A stretch of 15,227 nt of DNA from SVKR01 sp963605115. Its GTDB lineage: Bacteria; Bacillota; Clostridia; Oscillospirales; Oscillospiraceae. Below are positions 7,519-15,031 of the stretch, one piece after another. Positions within the stretch are counted from its first letter, which is position 1. Each line of letters starts with the position of its first letter. The translations under genes and the position numbers were made by a program. The stretch covers positions 1 through 15,227 of the forward strand of contig CAVCTM010000052.1 in assembly GCA_963605115.1 (NCBI GenBank), in the 5' to 3' direction. The notes under the pieces were generated by a model that saw only the letters and a program-made list of their open reading frames with translations, did not search any database and had not been told where the DNA came from.

Positions 7519-8847
7519 TTATCGTATTTCCACCTTGACGCAGCGGTCCCCCGGCTGCGCCGCGGCGCGCTCCGCCGTGCCGAAGCCGGCGGCGGCGAGG
7601 ACGCCCTGCCCGTCGTAAACGACGGGAACAAGGCAGCGTTCGGCGGGCTCTATCCCCGCCTCGGCAAAGAGTTTTTTGAGCGATTTAGTGCAGCCGCGCC
7701 CGCAAAGGCGCACGCTGCCGCCCGGTTTTCTCGATGCAACGGACATTCTACCACATATCTTCTCACTTTTGAAGTAAAAAGTGTTGAATGAATTGTGAAT
7801 TTCTCCGGGGCAGATGTCCTCCGTGCAGGAAAGGGTCTTTCCGATCTCCGGGAGCGCCAGCGCGTCCCCGACGGCGAAGCACCGCTCCGGCAGCGCCGCG
7901 GGACCTGTTTCCTCCCCCGCCGCGCCGAAATAAAGCGTCCCCCGCTCCTTGCGCACGCGCTGTCCCGGCAGGTCCAGCTCCCCGCAGACGGCGCGGTTAA
8001 AGCAGAGCATCCGCACGGCGTCCAGATTGCGGCGCGACGCGCCGGGACAGAGTGCGCGCAGCACGCGGAAGAGCACCGGCTCGCCGAGGGCGAGAAGCGG
8101 CTGGATGGGAAGCGTTTGGTTTACATAATGCTGTTCGACAAATTCCCGCGCGAGACCGTCCAGAAACGCCTCGTCCGCGCGCAGGCTCTCCGCCGCGGCG
8201 CAGATATGGGCGGGCGCGGCAGCATTTAATTCCCGCAGCAGCGGCAGCACCTGCCGCCGGACGCGGTTGCGGGCATAGTCAAGGCTCTCGTTGCTGCTGT
8301 CCTCCACGTGCTCAAGCCCCCGCGACGCGAGATAGTCCTCGATCTCCGCGCGGGTCGTTTGCAGCAGCGGGCGGACGATGCGCCCGCGCACGGGCGGGAT
8401 GCCGGTGAGCCCCCGCGCGCCGCTGCCGCGGACGAGGTTGAGCAGCACGGTCTCCGCCTGATCGTCCGCGGTGTGGGCGGTCGCGATCCGATCGCAGCCG
8501 TGCGCATCCGCGGCGCGCTCTAAAAACTCGTAGCGCTTCTGCCGCGCCGCGTCCTCGACGCCGCGTCCCCGCGCCGCCGCGAAAGCAGCGACGTCGCCGC
8601 TTTCCGCGGCAAATTCAACGCCGAAGCGCGCCGCAAGAGCGCGGACGAACCGCTCGTCGCGGTCGGACTCCGCGCCGCGGAGCCGGTGGTTATAGTGGGC
8701 GCAGACGACGGTGAGCTCCGGCATTTCGCAGAGCAGGGCGAGCAGCGCCGTGCTGTCCGCGCCGCCGGAGCAGGCGCAGAGCACGCGCGCTCCGGGCGGA
8801 AGCATGGCGTAAGCCGCGGCATAGCGCCGCACGGACTCGGCGTTCAT
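7519..8847 (-). CDS. tilS: tRNA(Ile)-lysidine synthetase
   Basis: This 442-residue enzyme attaches lysine to cytidine 34 of the AUA-reading tRNA-Ile, using ATP, so that the anticodon reads AUA rather than AUG. The PP-loop SGGADS is at residues 27-32. It is followed by AHYNHRLRG, and later by DRIATAHTADDQAETVLLNLVRGSGARGLTGIPP, a stretch typical of TilS. A TilS C-terminal domain (ending near GVLAAAGFG) is present. I chose ATG at 8845-8847, which overlaps the dnaB stop as ATGA. An ATG 16 codons earlier would lie deep in dnaB and adds residues unlike the family. A stretch at about 7745-7803 is only about 30% G+C by hand count, unlike the rest of the gene, and contains a promoter-like sequence. 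Catalytic residues appear intact. Confidence 0.95.
   Translation of the reverse strand: MNAESVRRYAAAYAMLPPGARVLCACSGGADSTALLALLCEMPELTVVCAHYNHRLRGAESDRDERFVRALAARFGVEFAAESGDVAAFAAARGRGVEDAARQKRYEFLERAADAHGCDRIATAHTADDQAETVLLNLVRGSGARGLTGIPPVRGRIVRPLLQTTRAEIEDYLASRGLEHVEDSSNESLDYARNRVRRQVLPLLRELNAAAPAHICAAAESLRADEAFLDGLAREFVEQHYVNQTLPIQPLLALGEPVLFRVLRALCPGASRRNLDAVRMLCFNRAVCGELDLPGQRVRKERGTLYFGAAGEETGPAALPERCFAVGDALALPEIGKTLSCTEDICPGEIHNSFNTFYFKSEKICGRMSVASRKPGGSVRLCGRGCTKSLKKLFAEAGIEPAERCLVPVVYDGQGVLAAAGFGTAERAAAQPGDRCVKVEIR
7745..7773 (-). promoter_or_regulatory. Candidate intragenic promoter for hpt-ftsH
   Basis: Inside the 3' part of tilS, reading leftward, TTCAAA (7768-7773) is followed after 17 nt by TAGAAT (7745-7750), preceded by TGG (7751-7753) as an extended -10 element. 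The same TGGTAGAAT occurs in the gdpP promoter candidate. It lies in an AT-rich island in an otherwise GC-rich gene. Transcripts would have a leader of about 240 nt before hpt. This rests on sequence match only. Confidence 0.5.
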
Positions 8848-10184
8848 TCGTAGCGCTTGTCCGCGGAGACGTAAGTCGTGTAATCCGGGAGCCACATAAG
8901 GTCCACGGTGCCGATCTGTCCCTTGCGGTTTTTGAGCACGATCGCTTCCGCGGCGTTCGGGTTTTCGCAGTCTTTGTTATAGTAGCTGTCGCGGTAAAGA
9001 CCGATAACGACGTCGGCGTCCTGCTCGATGGCGCCGGATTCGCGGAGGTCGGAGAGCATGGGGCGCTTATCCTGCCGCGCCTCGTTTGCGCGGGAGAGCT
9101 GGCTCATGCAGAGCACGGGCACGGCGAGCTCCTTCGCCATGATCTTGAGCATACGCGAGATGTCCGCCACGATCTGCTGGCGGCTCTCTCCCCCGCCGCC
9201 CCTTCCGCCGGCGGACTGCATCAGCTGGAGATAGTCGACCACGACGAGACCGAGGTCCGGCACGCGGCGGCACTGGGCGTTCATATCCGCGACGGAGAGG
9301 CTGGGGTTGTCGTCGATCATGATCTTCGTCGCGCTGATCGCGCCCGCGGCGGCGACGATGCGGCGCCACTCCTCCTGATTCAGATTGCCCTTGAGCAGCT
9401 TCTGGCTGTTCACGAGCGACTCGCCGGAGAGCATGCGGATGGCGAGCTGCTCGCGGCTCATCTCAAGGTTGAACACGGCGACCGCCTTGCCGCTCGTCTT
9501 CGCGGCGTGCATCGCGATGTTCATCGCGATGGAGGTCTTGCCCATACCGGGGCGGGAGGCGATAAGGATGAGCTCGCCCTCGTTCAAGCCGAGGATCTGG
9601 CGGTCGAGGTCGACAAGTCCGGTCGAAAGACCGGGCAGGCGCTCGCCGCCCTCCTGAGAAAGACGGCTTAAATCGTCATAGACGGTCTGGATGACCTCGC
9701 TCACGGGCTTCAAACCGCCGATGGTGCGGTCCTTGCGCAGCGCGTAAATGCTCCGCTCCGCGACCTCCAGCATCTCGTCCGCGCCGCCGAGCCCCTCGTT
9801 GACCATATTCGTGATATCCCCCGCGACCTTGCCGAGATCGCGCTGGAGCGCCTTGTCGCGGATGATGGTGACGTATTCGCGGACGTTCGCCGCCGTGGGC
9901 GTCACCTTCATCAGCTCCAGAATGTAATTCCGGCTCGTCTCCTCGTGGTAAACGCCGCGCTCCTTCATCTGTTCCAGCACCGTGACCGGGTCGATGGTCT
10001 GGGCGTAGTTGAACATGGTGAAGATCGTCTCAAAGATCTCGCGGTTGGCGCGGTTATAAAAATGCTCCGCGCGGGCGTCCTTCAGAACGTCCGGGATGCA
10101 TGCCGGGTCGATCAGCATCGAGCCGATGACCGCCTGCTCCGCCTGTAAATTCTGCGGCACGCGGATGCCGAGAAGCTCGTCCAT
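8844..10184 (-). CDS. dnaB: Replicative DNA helicase DnaB
   Basis: This 446-residue hexameric helicase unwinds DNA at the replication fork (the Firmicutes protein named DnaC in Bacillus). The N-terminal helical domain (about residues 10-110, beginning PQNLQAEQAVIGSML) is followed by a linker. The RecA-like C-terminal domain starts near LPGLSTGLVDLD (about 183-194). It has Walker A SRPGMGKTS (210-218), NLEMS with the probable catalytic Glu241 (239-243), Walker B LVVVDYLQLM (313-322) and SQLSRANE (361-368). No intein is present. The ATG at 10182-10184 has AAGGTG about 8 nt upstream. The stop overlaps the tilS start by 4 nt. Linkage after rplI is typical for Firmicutes, but here a 266-bp gap containing a palindromic repeat element separates the two genes. 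Confidence 0.97.
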   Translation of the reverse strand: MDELLGIRVPQNLQAEQAVIGSMLIDPACIPDVLKDARAEHFYNRANREIFETIFTMFNYAQTIDPVTVLEQMKERGVYHEETSRNYILELMKVTPTAANVREYVTIIRDKALQRDLGKVAGDITNMVNEGLGGADEMLEVAERSIYALRKDRTIGGLKPVSEVIQTVYDDLSRLSQEGGERLPGLSTGLVDLDRQILGLNEGELILIASRPGMGKTSIAMNIAMHAAKTSGKAVAVFNLEMSREQLAIRMLSGESLVNSQKLLKGNLNQEEWRRIVAAAGAISATKIMIDDNPSLSVADMNAQCRRVPDLGLVVVDYLQLMQSAGGRGGGGESRQQIVADISRMLKIMAKELAVPVLCMSQLSRANEARQDKRPMLSDLRESGAIEQDADVVIGLYRDSYYNKDCENPNAAEAIVLKNRKGQIGTVDLMWLPDYTTYVSADKRYE

Positions 10185-10207
10185 ACGTAATCACCTTTCT
10201 GAGTTGA

Positions 10208-10418
10208 AAAACCGCCGCGCTCCGGCAGCTCGAAAGGCTCCCCTGTGTAAGGGGAGCTGGCGCGGCGCAGCCGCGACTGAGGGGTTGTAAGCCCGGATGA
10301 CCGCCGGGCTCGATTGGTTCATTTGTGGGCGGTTTTACCAAAAACTTGGCAGTTACGGAAGCTTACAACCCTCCAGTCAGCCTTCGGCTGACAGCCTCCC
10401 TTGCACAGGGAGGCCTTT
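10208..10418. repeat. Palindromic repeat element between rplI and dnaB (MITE/REP-like)
   Basis: Two related units of about 60 bp face each other: unit A at 10233-10292 and unit B, inverted, at 10361-10418. Both begin AAAGGC when read outside-in and end GGGTTGTAAGC, with the same two-hairpin layout between. Each unit has a G/C-rich hairpin around TGTGTAA or TGTGCAA (for example CTCCCC/GGGGAG) and a second hairpin (CGCGGC/GCCGCG in A, GTCAGCC/GGCTGAC in B). The core (10293-10360) has a GCCCGG/CCGGGC hairpin, and AAAACCGCC (10208-10216) pairs with GGCGGTTTT (10328-10336). No open reading frame of note lies in it. It looks like a small non-autonomous repeat inserted in the gdpP-rplI-dnaB operon. 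I recall similar motifs scattered in Clostridia genomes but cannot confirm this here. It fills most of the non-coding stretch 10185-10450. Confidence 0.75.
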
Positions 10419-10450
10419 AAACTGCGCCTTCCGCCCGATCAATGCTTTTT

Positions 10451-10900
10451 TTACTTCTCCTCAATCACCATCACGTGGATGGTCCCGTTGATCTCATACC
10501 CGAACTTGCACTTCACCTCGTAGCTGCCGAAGGTCTTGATGGGGTCCGCCTGCACGATCTTCTGCTTTTCGATCTCGATGCCGAACTGCGCCTTCAGCGC
10601 CTCGCTGATCTCCTGACTCGTGACCGCGCCGAAGAGCTTGCCGCCCGCGCCGGCGCGCGCCGGGATCTTCACCACGACGCTCTCCAGCGCCCTGGCGTTT
10701 TCCATCGCCTTCTCCTTCTCCGCGGCAATCGCGGCTGCCTTGGCTTTTTCCTTCAGACGCAGGGCGTTCAGATTGTCCGGTGTCGCCTCGACAGCGAGCT
10801 TGCGCGGCAGCAGATAGTTGCGGCCGTAGCCCTCGGAGACTTCCTTGAGCTCGCCCTTTTTGCCCTGTCCCTTGACGTCCACATTGAAAATGACTTTCAT
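10451..10900 (-). CDS. rplI: 50S ribosomal protein L9
   Basis: This 149-residue protein is L9, which binds 23S rRNA in the large ribosomal subunit and helps keep the reading frame. The N-terminal globular domain carries the family signature GKKGELKEVSEGYGRNYLLP (about residues 13-32). A long alanine/lysine/glutamate-rich connecting helix (about 41-76) leads to the C-terminal domain (about 77-149). Length and order are standard. The ATG at 10898-10900 has AAGGAG about 9 nt upstream, and gdpP ends 27 nt before it. A T-rich stretch follows the stop, and then the palindromic repeat element begins. The gdpP-rplI-dnaB order is conserved in Firmicutes. Confidence 0.97.
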   Translation of the reverse strand: MKVIFNVDVKGQGKKGELKEVSEGYGRNYLLPRKLAVEATPDNLNALRLKEKAKAAAIAAEKEKAMENARALESVVVKIPARAGAGGKLFGAVTSQEISEALKAQFGIEIEKQKIVQADPIKTFGSYEVKCKFGYEINGTIHVMVIEEK

Positions 10901-10927
10901 TTTTTATTTCTCCTTTCGATTGTCCGA

Positions 10928-12928
10928 TCAGTTGTCCAAATATTCATCGATTGAGACGCAGAGACGGTTTACTGCGTCCCGGAGGGGAATGTCCTTCATC
11001 TGCACGCCCGCCGCCGAAGCGTTTCCGCCGCCGCCGAGCTTTTCCAGCACGAGCTGGACATTCAGCTCGCCGATGCTGCGCGCGGAGATGACCACGCCGC
11101 CCTCCGCCGTGGCGAAGGCGACGAAAGACGCCTGAATGCCGGAAATGTTCAGCAGCTCGTCCGCCGCCTGCGCCGCGACGACGCGCTCGGTCTCCTTTTC
11201 GCTGACCGCGATGGCGATGGACGCGCGGTAAATCTTCGCGCTCTGCAAAATGGCGTAGCGCTCCACGGTGTGTACCATGTCGTTTTGCAGCAATCGCTTG
11301 ACCTTGGTCGTATCCGCACCCATGCGGCGCAGGAACGCCGCGGCGTCGAAGGTCCGCTCGCCGGTGCGGATGGTGAAGCTCTTGGTGTCCAGCACGATGC
11401 CGGAGAGCACCGCCTCCGCCTCCGTGCGCGTGATGTCCGCCGGGTCGGTGAGCTCCTCCAAAAGCTCGCTCACGAGCTCGCAGACGGAGGAGGCGTAAGG
11501 CTCGTGGTAAGTCAGCGCCGCGTTCTGGATATAGCTCGCCGCGCGGCGGTGGTGGTCCACGACGACGACGCGGTTGCAGGCCTCCAGCAGATTCCGGCTC
11601 TCCACCTGCTCCGGGCGGTTCGTGTCCACGACGATGAGCAGCGTTCTGCCGTCGGCGCGCACGAGCGCCTCCTCCGGCGTGATGAAGGCATCCTTATATT
11701 CCGGCGAATCGCGGACGAGCTCGATGAGCTTTTTCGCGTCGCTCGTCTGCTGGTCCACGACGATCTTCGCGCCCTTGCCGAGTTTTCGTGCGATGCAGCA
11801 CATGCCGACCGCACCGCCGATGCAGTCGAGATCGCTCTGGCGGTGACCCATCACGAGCACCTCGCTCGACGCGCGGATGAGCTCGCGGAGGACGTTGGCC
11901 TTCACGCGGCTTTTGACCTTGCTGCGCGACTCCACCTCCGTGCCGCGGCCGCCGAAGAACTCGAAGTTGAACTTGTTCTTGATGACCGCCTGATCACCGC
12001 CGCGGCTGAGCGCCATTTCGACGGAGAGGTTGGCGAAGGAGAAGTTTTCCTCAAAGCTGTCCCCGTCGCGCCCGACGCCGATGGAGAGCGTCGCGTGGAT
12101 GCCGGCGGGGTTCACGACCTCGTGGATGCTCTCCAGAATGTCGAACTTCGCGTCCGTGATGGCTTTCAGGTAGCGGTTTTCAAAGATGAAGATGAAGCGG
12201 TCGCGGTCGTAGGTGCGGACTAAGCCGCCCTTGCCGTCGCACCACTGGCGGACGCGGTCGTTGAGCGCGCCGCGCAGGTCGCTTTTCTCGCGGTCCGTGG
12301 TGTTTTTCATCAGCTCGTCGTAGTTGTCGACGACGATGAGCATCGTGACGGGGCGGGAGTTTTCGTACTCGTTTTTGATGTTGTCGAACTCGGTCACGTC
12401 CACCCAGTAGGTGATGCCCATAAAATCGCGCCCGGCGCTCTGGACGTCCTCGCCGCGGGAGCGGATGATGTTGCCGTGGAGCTGATACTTGCGCGTTCCG
12501 ATCTGGACAAGGCCGGGGTACTGGTTCTTGCCCTCCATGAGCCACTTGGCGCTGAAGGCGGGGACCATGTCGGTCAACCGCGCGTCGAAGCCGGGCTTGC
12601 TGTCCCCGAAGAGGCTGAAGAAGATCTGGTTGCCCCAGATGATCTGGTAGTCGCTCATCTTGAACACGACGATCGGCAGCGGGAAGTTGAGCAGCGTGTT
12701 ATTCTTCGCGGACTCGGCGTTATAGGTGACGTTTTCGATATAGTCCACAAGCTGCTTGCGGCGGCGGCGCGCGTCGATCACGTAATAGATGATGAGCAGC
12801 ACGATCACGCCCGCCTCGACGAACGCGAGCGTTTCGTTGAAGAAGAAGGTCACGACGGCAAAAACCGCCATGATGAGCAGAAACAGCCGCGTTCCGGGCG
12901 CTATGAGCTTTTGGAGCTTTTGGTTCAT
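10928..12928 (-). CDS. gdpP: Cyclic-di-AMP phosphodiesterase GdpP
   Basis: This 666-residue membrane-bound enzyme hydrolyses the second messenger c-di-AMP. Two N-terminal transmembrane helices (about residues 14-53) are followed by a degenerate PAS domain (about 80-180) and a degenerate GGDEF domain (about 190-320, with RGGDQ at 309-313). The DHH/DHHA1 phosphodiesterase part holds the metal-ligand motifs GHRQSDLD (361-368), VVDTNRP (433-439), DHH (458-460) and LDTKSF (513-518). Near the C terminus the usual GGGGH motif reads GGGGN (632-636). I chose ATG at 12926-12928 with GGTGG 6 nt upstream. The reading frame stays open upstream to 13258, but that part crosses the promoter region and has no family-like sequence. 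It is first in the gdpP-rplI-dnaB series; length agrees with the Bacillus protein (about 660). Confidence 0.94.
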   Translation of the reverse strand: MNQKLQKLIAPGTRLFLLIMAVFAVVTFFFNETLAFVEAGVIVLLIIYYVIDARRRRKQLVDYIENVTYNAESAKNNTLLNFPLPIVVFKMSDYQIIWGNQIFFSLFGDSKPGFDARLTDMVPAFSAKWLMEGKNQYPGLVQIGTRKYQLHGNIIRSRGEDVQSAGRDFMGITYWVDVTEFDNIKNEYENSRPVTMLIVVDNYDELMKNTTDREKSDLRGALNDRVRQWCDGKGGLVRTYDRDRFIFIFENRYLKAITDAKFDILESIHEVVNPAGIHATLSIGVGRDGDSFEENFSFANLSVEMALSRGGDQAVIKNKFNFEFFGGRGTEVESRSKVKSRVKANVLRELIRASSEVLVMGHRQSDLDCIGGAVGMCCIARKLGKGAKIVVDQQTSDAKKLIELVRDSPEYKDAFITPEEALVRADGRTLLIVVDTNRPEQVESRNLLEACNRVVVVDHHRRAASYIQNAALTYHEPYASSVCELVSELLEELTDPADITRTEAEAVLSGIVLDTKSFTIRTGERTFDAAAFLRRMGADTTKVKRLLQNDMVHTVERYAILQSAKIYRASIAIAVSEKETERVVAAQAADELLNISGIQASFVAFATAEGGVVISARSIGELNVQLVLEKLGGGGNASAAGVQMKDIPLRDAVNRLCVSIDEYLDN

Positions 12929-12978
12929 GTTTTCCACCGTCTCTCTGCCGGGCGCTATTGCCCGCATTGTAATTAAAG

Positions 12979-13002
12979 ATTCTACCATAAATTCCCGCGG
13001 AA
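12979..13002 (-). promoter_or_regulatory. Sigma-A-type promoter for gdpP
   Basis: Reading leftward in the AT-rich intergenic region, TAGAAT (12979-12984) is preceded by TGG (12985-12987), an extended -10 element. The -35 position holds only a weak TTTTAT/TTTATT sequence (about 12999-13007). The leader to the gdpP ATG would be about 45 nt. The rest of 12929-13103 shows the ribosome binding site of the divergent nucleotidyltransferase gene and no convincing plus-strand promoter. Confidence 0.55.
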
Positions 13003-13103
13003 TAAAATACCCAATTTCATTTTTTCCGAAAAAGCGGCGGATAGCATCGCCCGCGGCGGCGCATGCTATGGAAAATCTGTTTTTTCGGAGGGATAAGAAA
13101 GCT

Positions 13104-14123
13104 TTGCTTGCTGTGATTTTAGCCGGCGGGCTCGGAACGCGGCTCCGGTCCGTCACGGGCGACCTGCCGAAGCCGATGGCGCCCATTGCCGGAAAACCCG
13201 TGCTCGCCCATATTCTGGAGCTGCTTCGCCGCTGCGGTGTGCGCGAGGCGTGCGTCACGCTGCGCTACCGTCCGGAGTGCATCCGGGACTATTTTGGTAC
13301 CGGCGAGCGCTTCGGCGTCCGCCTCACTTACCGCGAGGAGCATTTTCCGCTCGGCACCGCCGGGGCGGTGCGCGCCTGCCGCGATTTTTACGGCGAGCGT
13401 GAGGTCCTCGTCATCCCCGGCGACTGCGCCTGCGATGCCGACCTCGGCGCGCTGATGGAGGCGCACCGCCGCCACCGCCCCGCCGCAACGATCGCGGTCC
13501 ACGCCTGCCCGGAGCCGATGCTCTACGGCACCGTGCTCGCCGACCGGAGCGGGCGGATCGTGAGCTTCATCGAAAAACCCGCGTGGCGGCGGGTGGTCAG
13601 CGACATGGTGAACACCGGGATCTATATCCTCTCCCCCGCGGCGATGGCGCATGTGCCGGAGGGACGGGAATTTGACTTTGCGCGCGACCTGTTTCCGACG
13701 CTGCTGCGCGCCGGGGAAACGCTCCGCGCGCTGCCGCTCGGCGGCTACTGGCGCGACATCGGCTCGCCGCGGAGCTATTATCAGTGCTGCCTCGACGCAC
13801 TGGACGGCGTATGGCGTCTGCCCGGTGCGGCGGACAGCCCTCCCCCGCCCGCGCCGGAGCCCGCGGACGCGCCGCATTACGCCGTGCGCGAGCGCTGCGC
13901 CTGCTTATCCCGCGCGCGGATGATGCGGGCGCTCAGCGAAACGCTGATGGAGGCGGGCGCGGACTTTTCCGACGGGCTGACGCTCCGCAGCGGGCGCGGC
14001 AGCGTCCACATCGCGCCGGAGAGCGACCGGGAGGCGCTCGATATCGAGGCGGACACGCCGGAGCTCGCCGCCGAGTTTTCCGGTCTCGTCCGCGCGCTGG
14101 AAGATACGGAAGATAAAGCTTGA
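13104..14123 (+). CDS. Sugar-1-phosphate nucleotidyltransferase with mutase-like C-terminal tail
   Basis: Residues 1-235 are a nucleotidyltransferase of the sugar-1-phosphate guanylyl/uridylyltransferase class, which makes NDP-sugars for cell envelope glycans. It has the LAGGLGTRLR nucleotide-binding loop (6-15), LPKPM (21-25), GTAG (84-87), VIPGD (103-107), a VNTGIYILSP stretch (169-178) and WRDIG (216-220). A proline-rich linker with PPPP (about 241-262) follows. The tail (about 264-335) resembles the last domain of phosphohexomutases: MMRALSE, a DG..L strand, GSVHIAPESDRE, and IEADTPELAAEFSGLV. Known bifunctional proteins of about 800 residues carry a complete mutase at that place; its catalytic domains are missing here. 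The start is TTG at 13104-13106, 11 nt after GGAGGG (13087-13092). An ATG at 13068 is possible but lacks a good ribosome binding site. The exact sugar cannot be read from the sequence. Confidence 0.82.
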   Translation: MLAVILAGGLGTRLRSVTGDLPKPMAPIAGKPVLAHILELLRRCGVREACVTLRYRPECIRDYFGTGERFGVRLTYREEHFPLGTAGAVRACRDFYGEREVLVIPGDCACDADLGALMEAHRRHRPAATIAVHACPEPMLYGTVLADRSGRIVSFIEKPAWRRVVSDMVNTGIYILSPAAMAHVPEGREFDFARDLFPTLLRAGETLRALPLGGYWRDIGSPRSYYQCCLDALDGVWRLPGAADSPPPPAPEPADAPHYAVRERCACLSRARMMRALSETLMEAGADFSDGLTLRSGRGSVHIAPESDREALDIEADTPELAAEFSGLVRALEDTEDKA

Positions 14124-14131
14124 AAATAACG

Positions 14132-14195
14132 GTCTCCCGATATAAAATAAAGGACGCTTTATGCGACTTTATTTTACACCGGGAGACTGATTTTT
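14132..14195 (+). promoter_or_regulatory. Hairpin over the HAD gene ribosome binding site; attenuator or terminator-like
   Basis: Arms 14132-14152 and 14167-14187 pair at 19 of 21 positions, and the 14-nt loop holds a further CGC/GCG pair. The right arm ends GGGAGAC; its GGGAG (14181-14185) is the only ribosome binding site for the ATG at 14196, 10 nt away. The T run 14191-14195 follows directly, so the structure also has the form of an intrinsic terminator for the upstream gene. It is AT-rich in the lower stem, unlike its surroundings. Confidence 0.65.
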
Positions 14196-14987
14196 ATGGA
14201 CCTTGAGCGCCTTCGCCGCTGCCGGCTGTTTCTGCTGGATATGGACGGCACGATGTATCTGACCGCGACGCCCTGCCGGGGTGCGGCGGGCTTTATGGAC
14301 CTGCTCGCGCGGACCGGGCGGCGGGGCATTTATCTCACGAACAACTCCTCCCATAACCACCGCGACTGCGCGCGCGAGCTGCGCGTGATGGGGCTGCCCT
14401 GCGAAGAAGACGGCGTATTCACCGCGGGCATGGCGGCGGGGCTCTGGATGCAGCGGCACATGCCGGGAAAACGGGTCTATCTCGTCGGGACGCCCGCGCT
14501 GCGCGCCGAGCTCGCCGAATACGGCGTGGAGACGGCGGAGGATGCCCCCGACGCCGTGCTTGTCGGCTTCGACAGCACGCTCGAATACGGGAAGCTCGCC
14601 CGCGCGACGAATCTTCTGCGCGCCGGGCTGCCCTATATCGCGACGAATCCGGACCTCGTCTGCCCGATCGAGGGCGGCTTCATCCCCGACTGCGGCAGCA
14701 TCTGCGCGCTTTTGAACGCCGCATCGGGCCGCGAGCCGGTCTATGTCGGCAAGCCCTGCCGCGAGCTCGTGGACCTTCTCGCCGCCCAGACCGGCGTGCC
14801 CCACGACGAGATCTGCTGCGTCGGCGACCGGCTCTACACCGACATCGCCGTCGGCGTGAACGCCGGGACCGTCACCGCCGCGGTCCTGACCGGTGAAGCA
14901 ACGCCGGAGCTCATCGCCGCGTCGGACATCAAGCCGGACTATGTGTTTGAGGATATCGGCGCGCTCGCCGAGGCGCTGGAGGGGTAA
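14196..14987 (+). CDS. HAD-superfamily IIA hydrolase (NagD/AraL-like phosphatase)
   Basis: This 263-residue cytoplasmic phosphatase belongs to HAD subfamily IIA (NagD, AraL, p-nitrophenylphosphatase group). These enzymes dephosphorylate sugar phosphates, nucleotides or damaged metabolites through an aspartyl-phosphate intermediate. Motif I is DMDGT (residues 15-19, nucleophile Asp15 and Asp17), motif II TNNSS (48-52), motif III the lysine of VGKP (Lys186) and motif IV GDRLYTD (210-216). The C2 cap domain lies between motifs II and III and includes the family-typical ATNPDLVCP region (149-157). All catalytic residues are present and the length is normal. The ATG is preceded by GGGAG inside a hairpin arm. 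It lies 72 bp after the nucleotidyltransferase gene on the same strand, so the two may share a transcript if the hairpin lets polymerase through. The natural substrate is unknown. Confidence 0.93.
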   Translation: MDLERLRRCRLFLLDMDGTMYLTATPCRGAAGFMDLLARTGRRGIYLTNNSSHNHRDCARELRVMGLPCEEDGVFTAGMAAGLWMQRHMPGKRVYLVGTPALRAELAEYGVETAEDAPDAVLVGFDSTLEYGKLARATNLLRAGLPYIATNPDLVCPIEGGFIPDCGSICALLNAASGREPVYVGKPCRELVDLLAAQTGVPHDEICCVGDRLYTDIAVGVNAGTVTAAVLTGEATPELIAASDIKPDYVFEDIGALAEALEG

Positions 14988-15031
14988 AGGGTGTTTTTCG
15001 CGTCCTTGGGGGCGCGGGGTGAAAATAGGTT

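Noticed and set aside
12789..13067. Upstream extension of the nucleotidyltransferase into gdpP
   Set aside because: The first part is antisense to gdpP and lacks family sequence. The nucleotide-binding loop LAGGLGTRL normally lies a few residues from the N terminus, as it does from the TTG at 13104.
12929..13258. An N-terminal extension of gdpP of up to 110 residues
   Set aside because: It would run through the AT-rich promoter region and into the divergent gene. The sequence is unlike GdpP, whose membrane helices begin shortly after the ATG at 12928.
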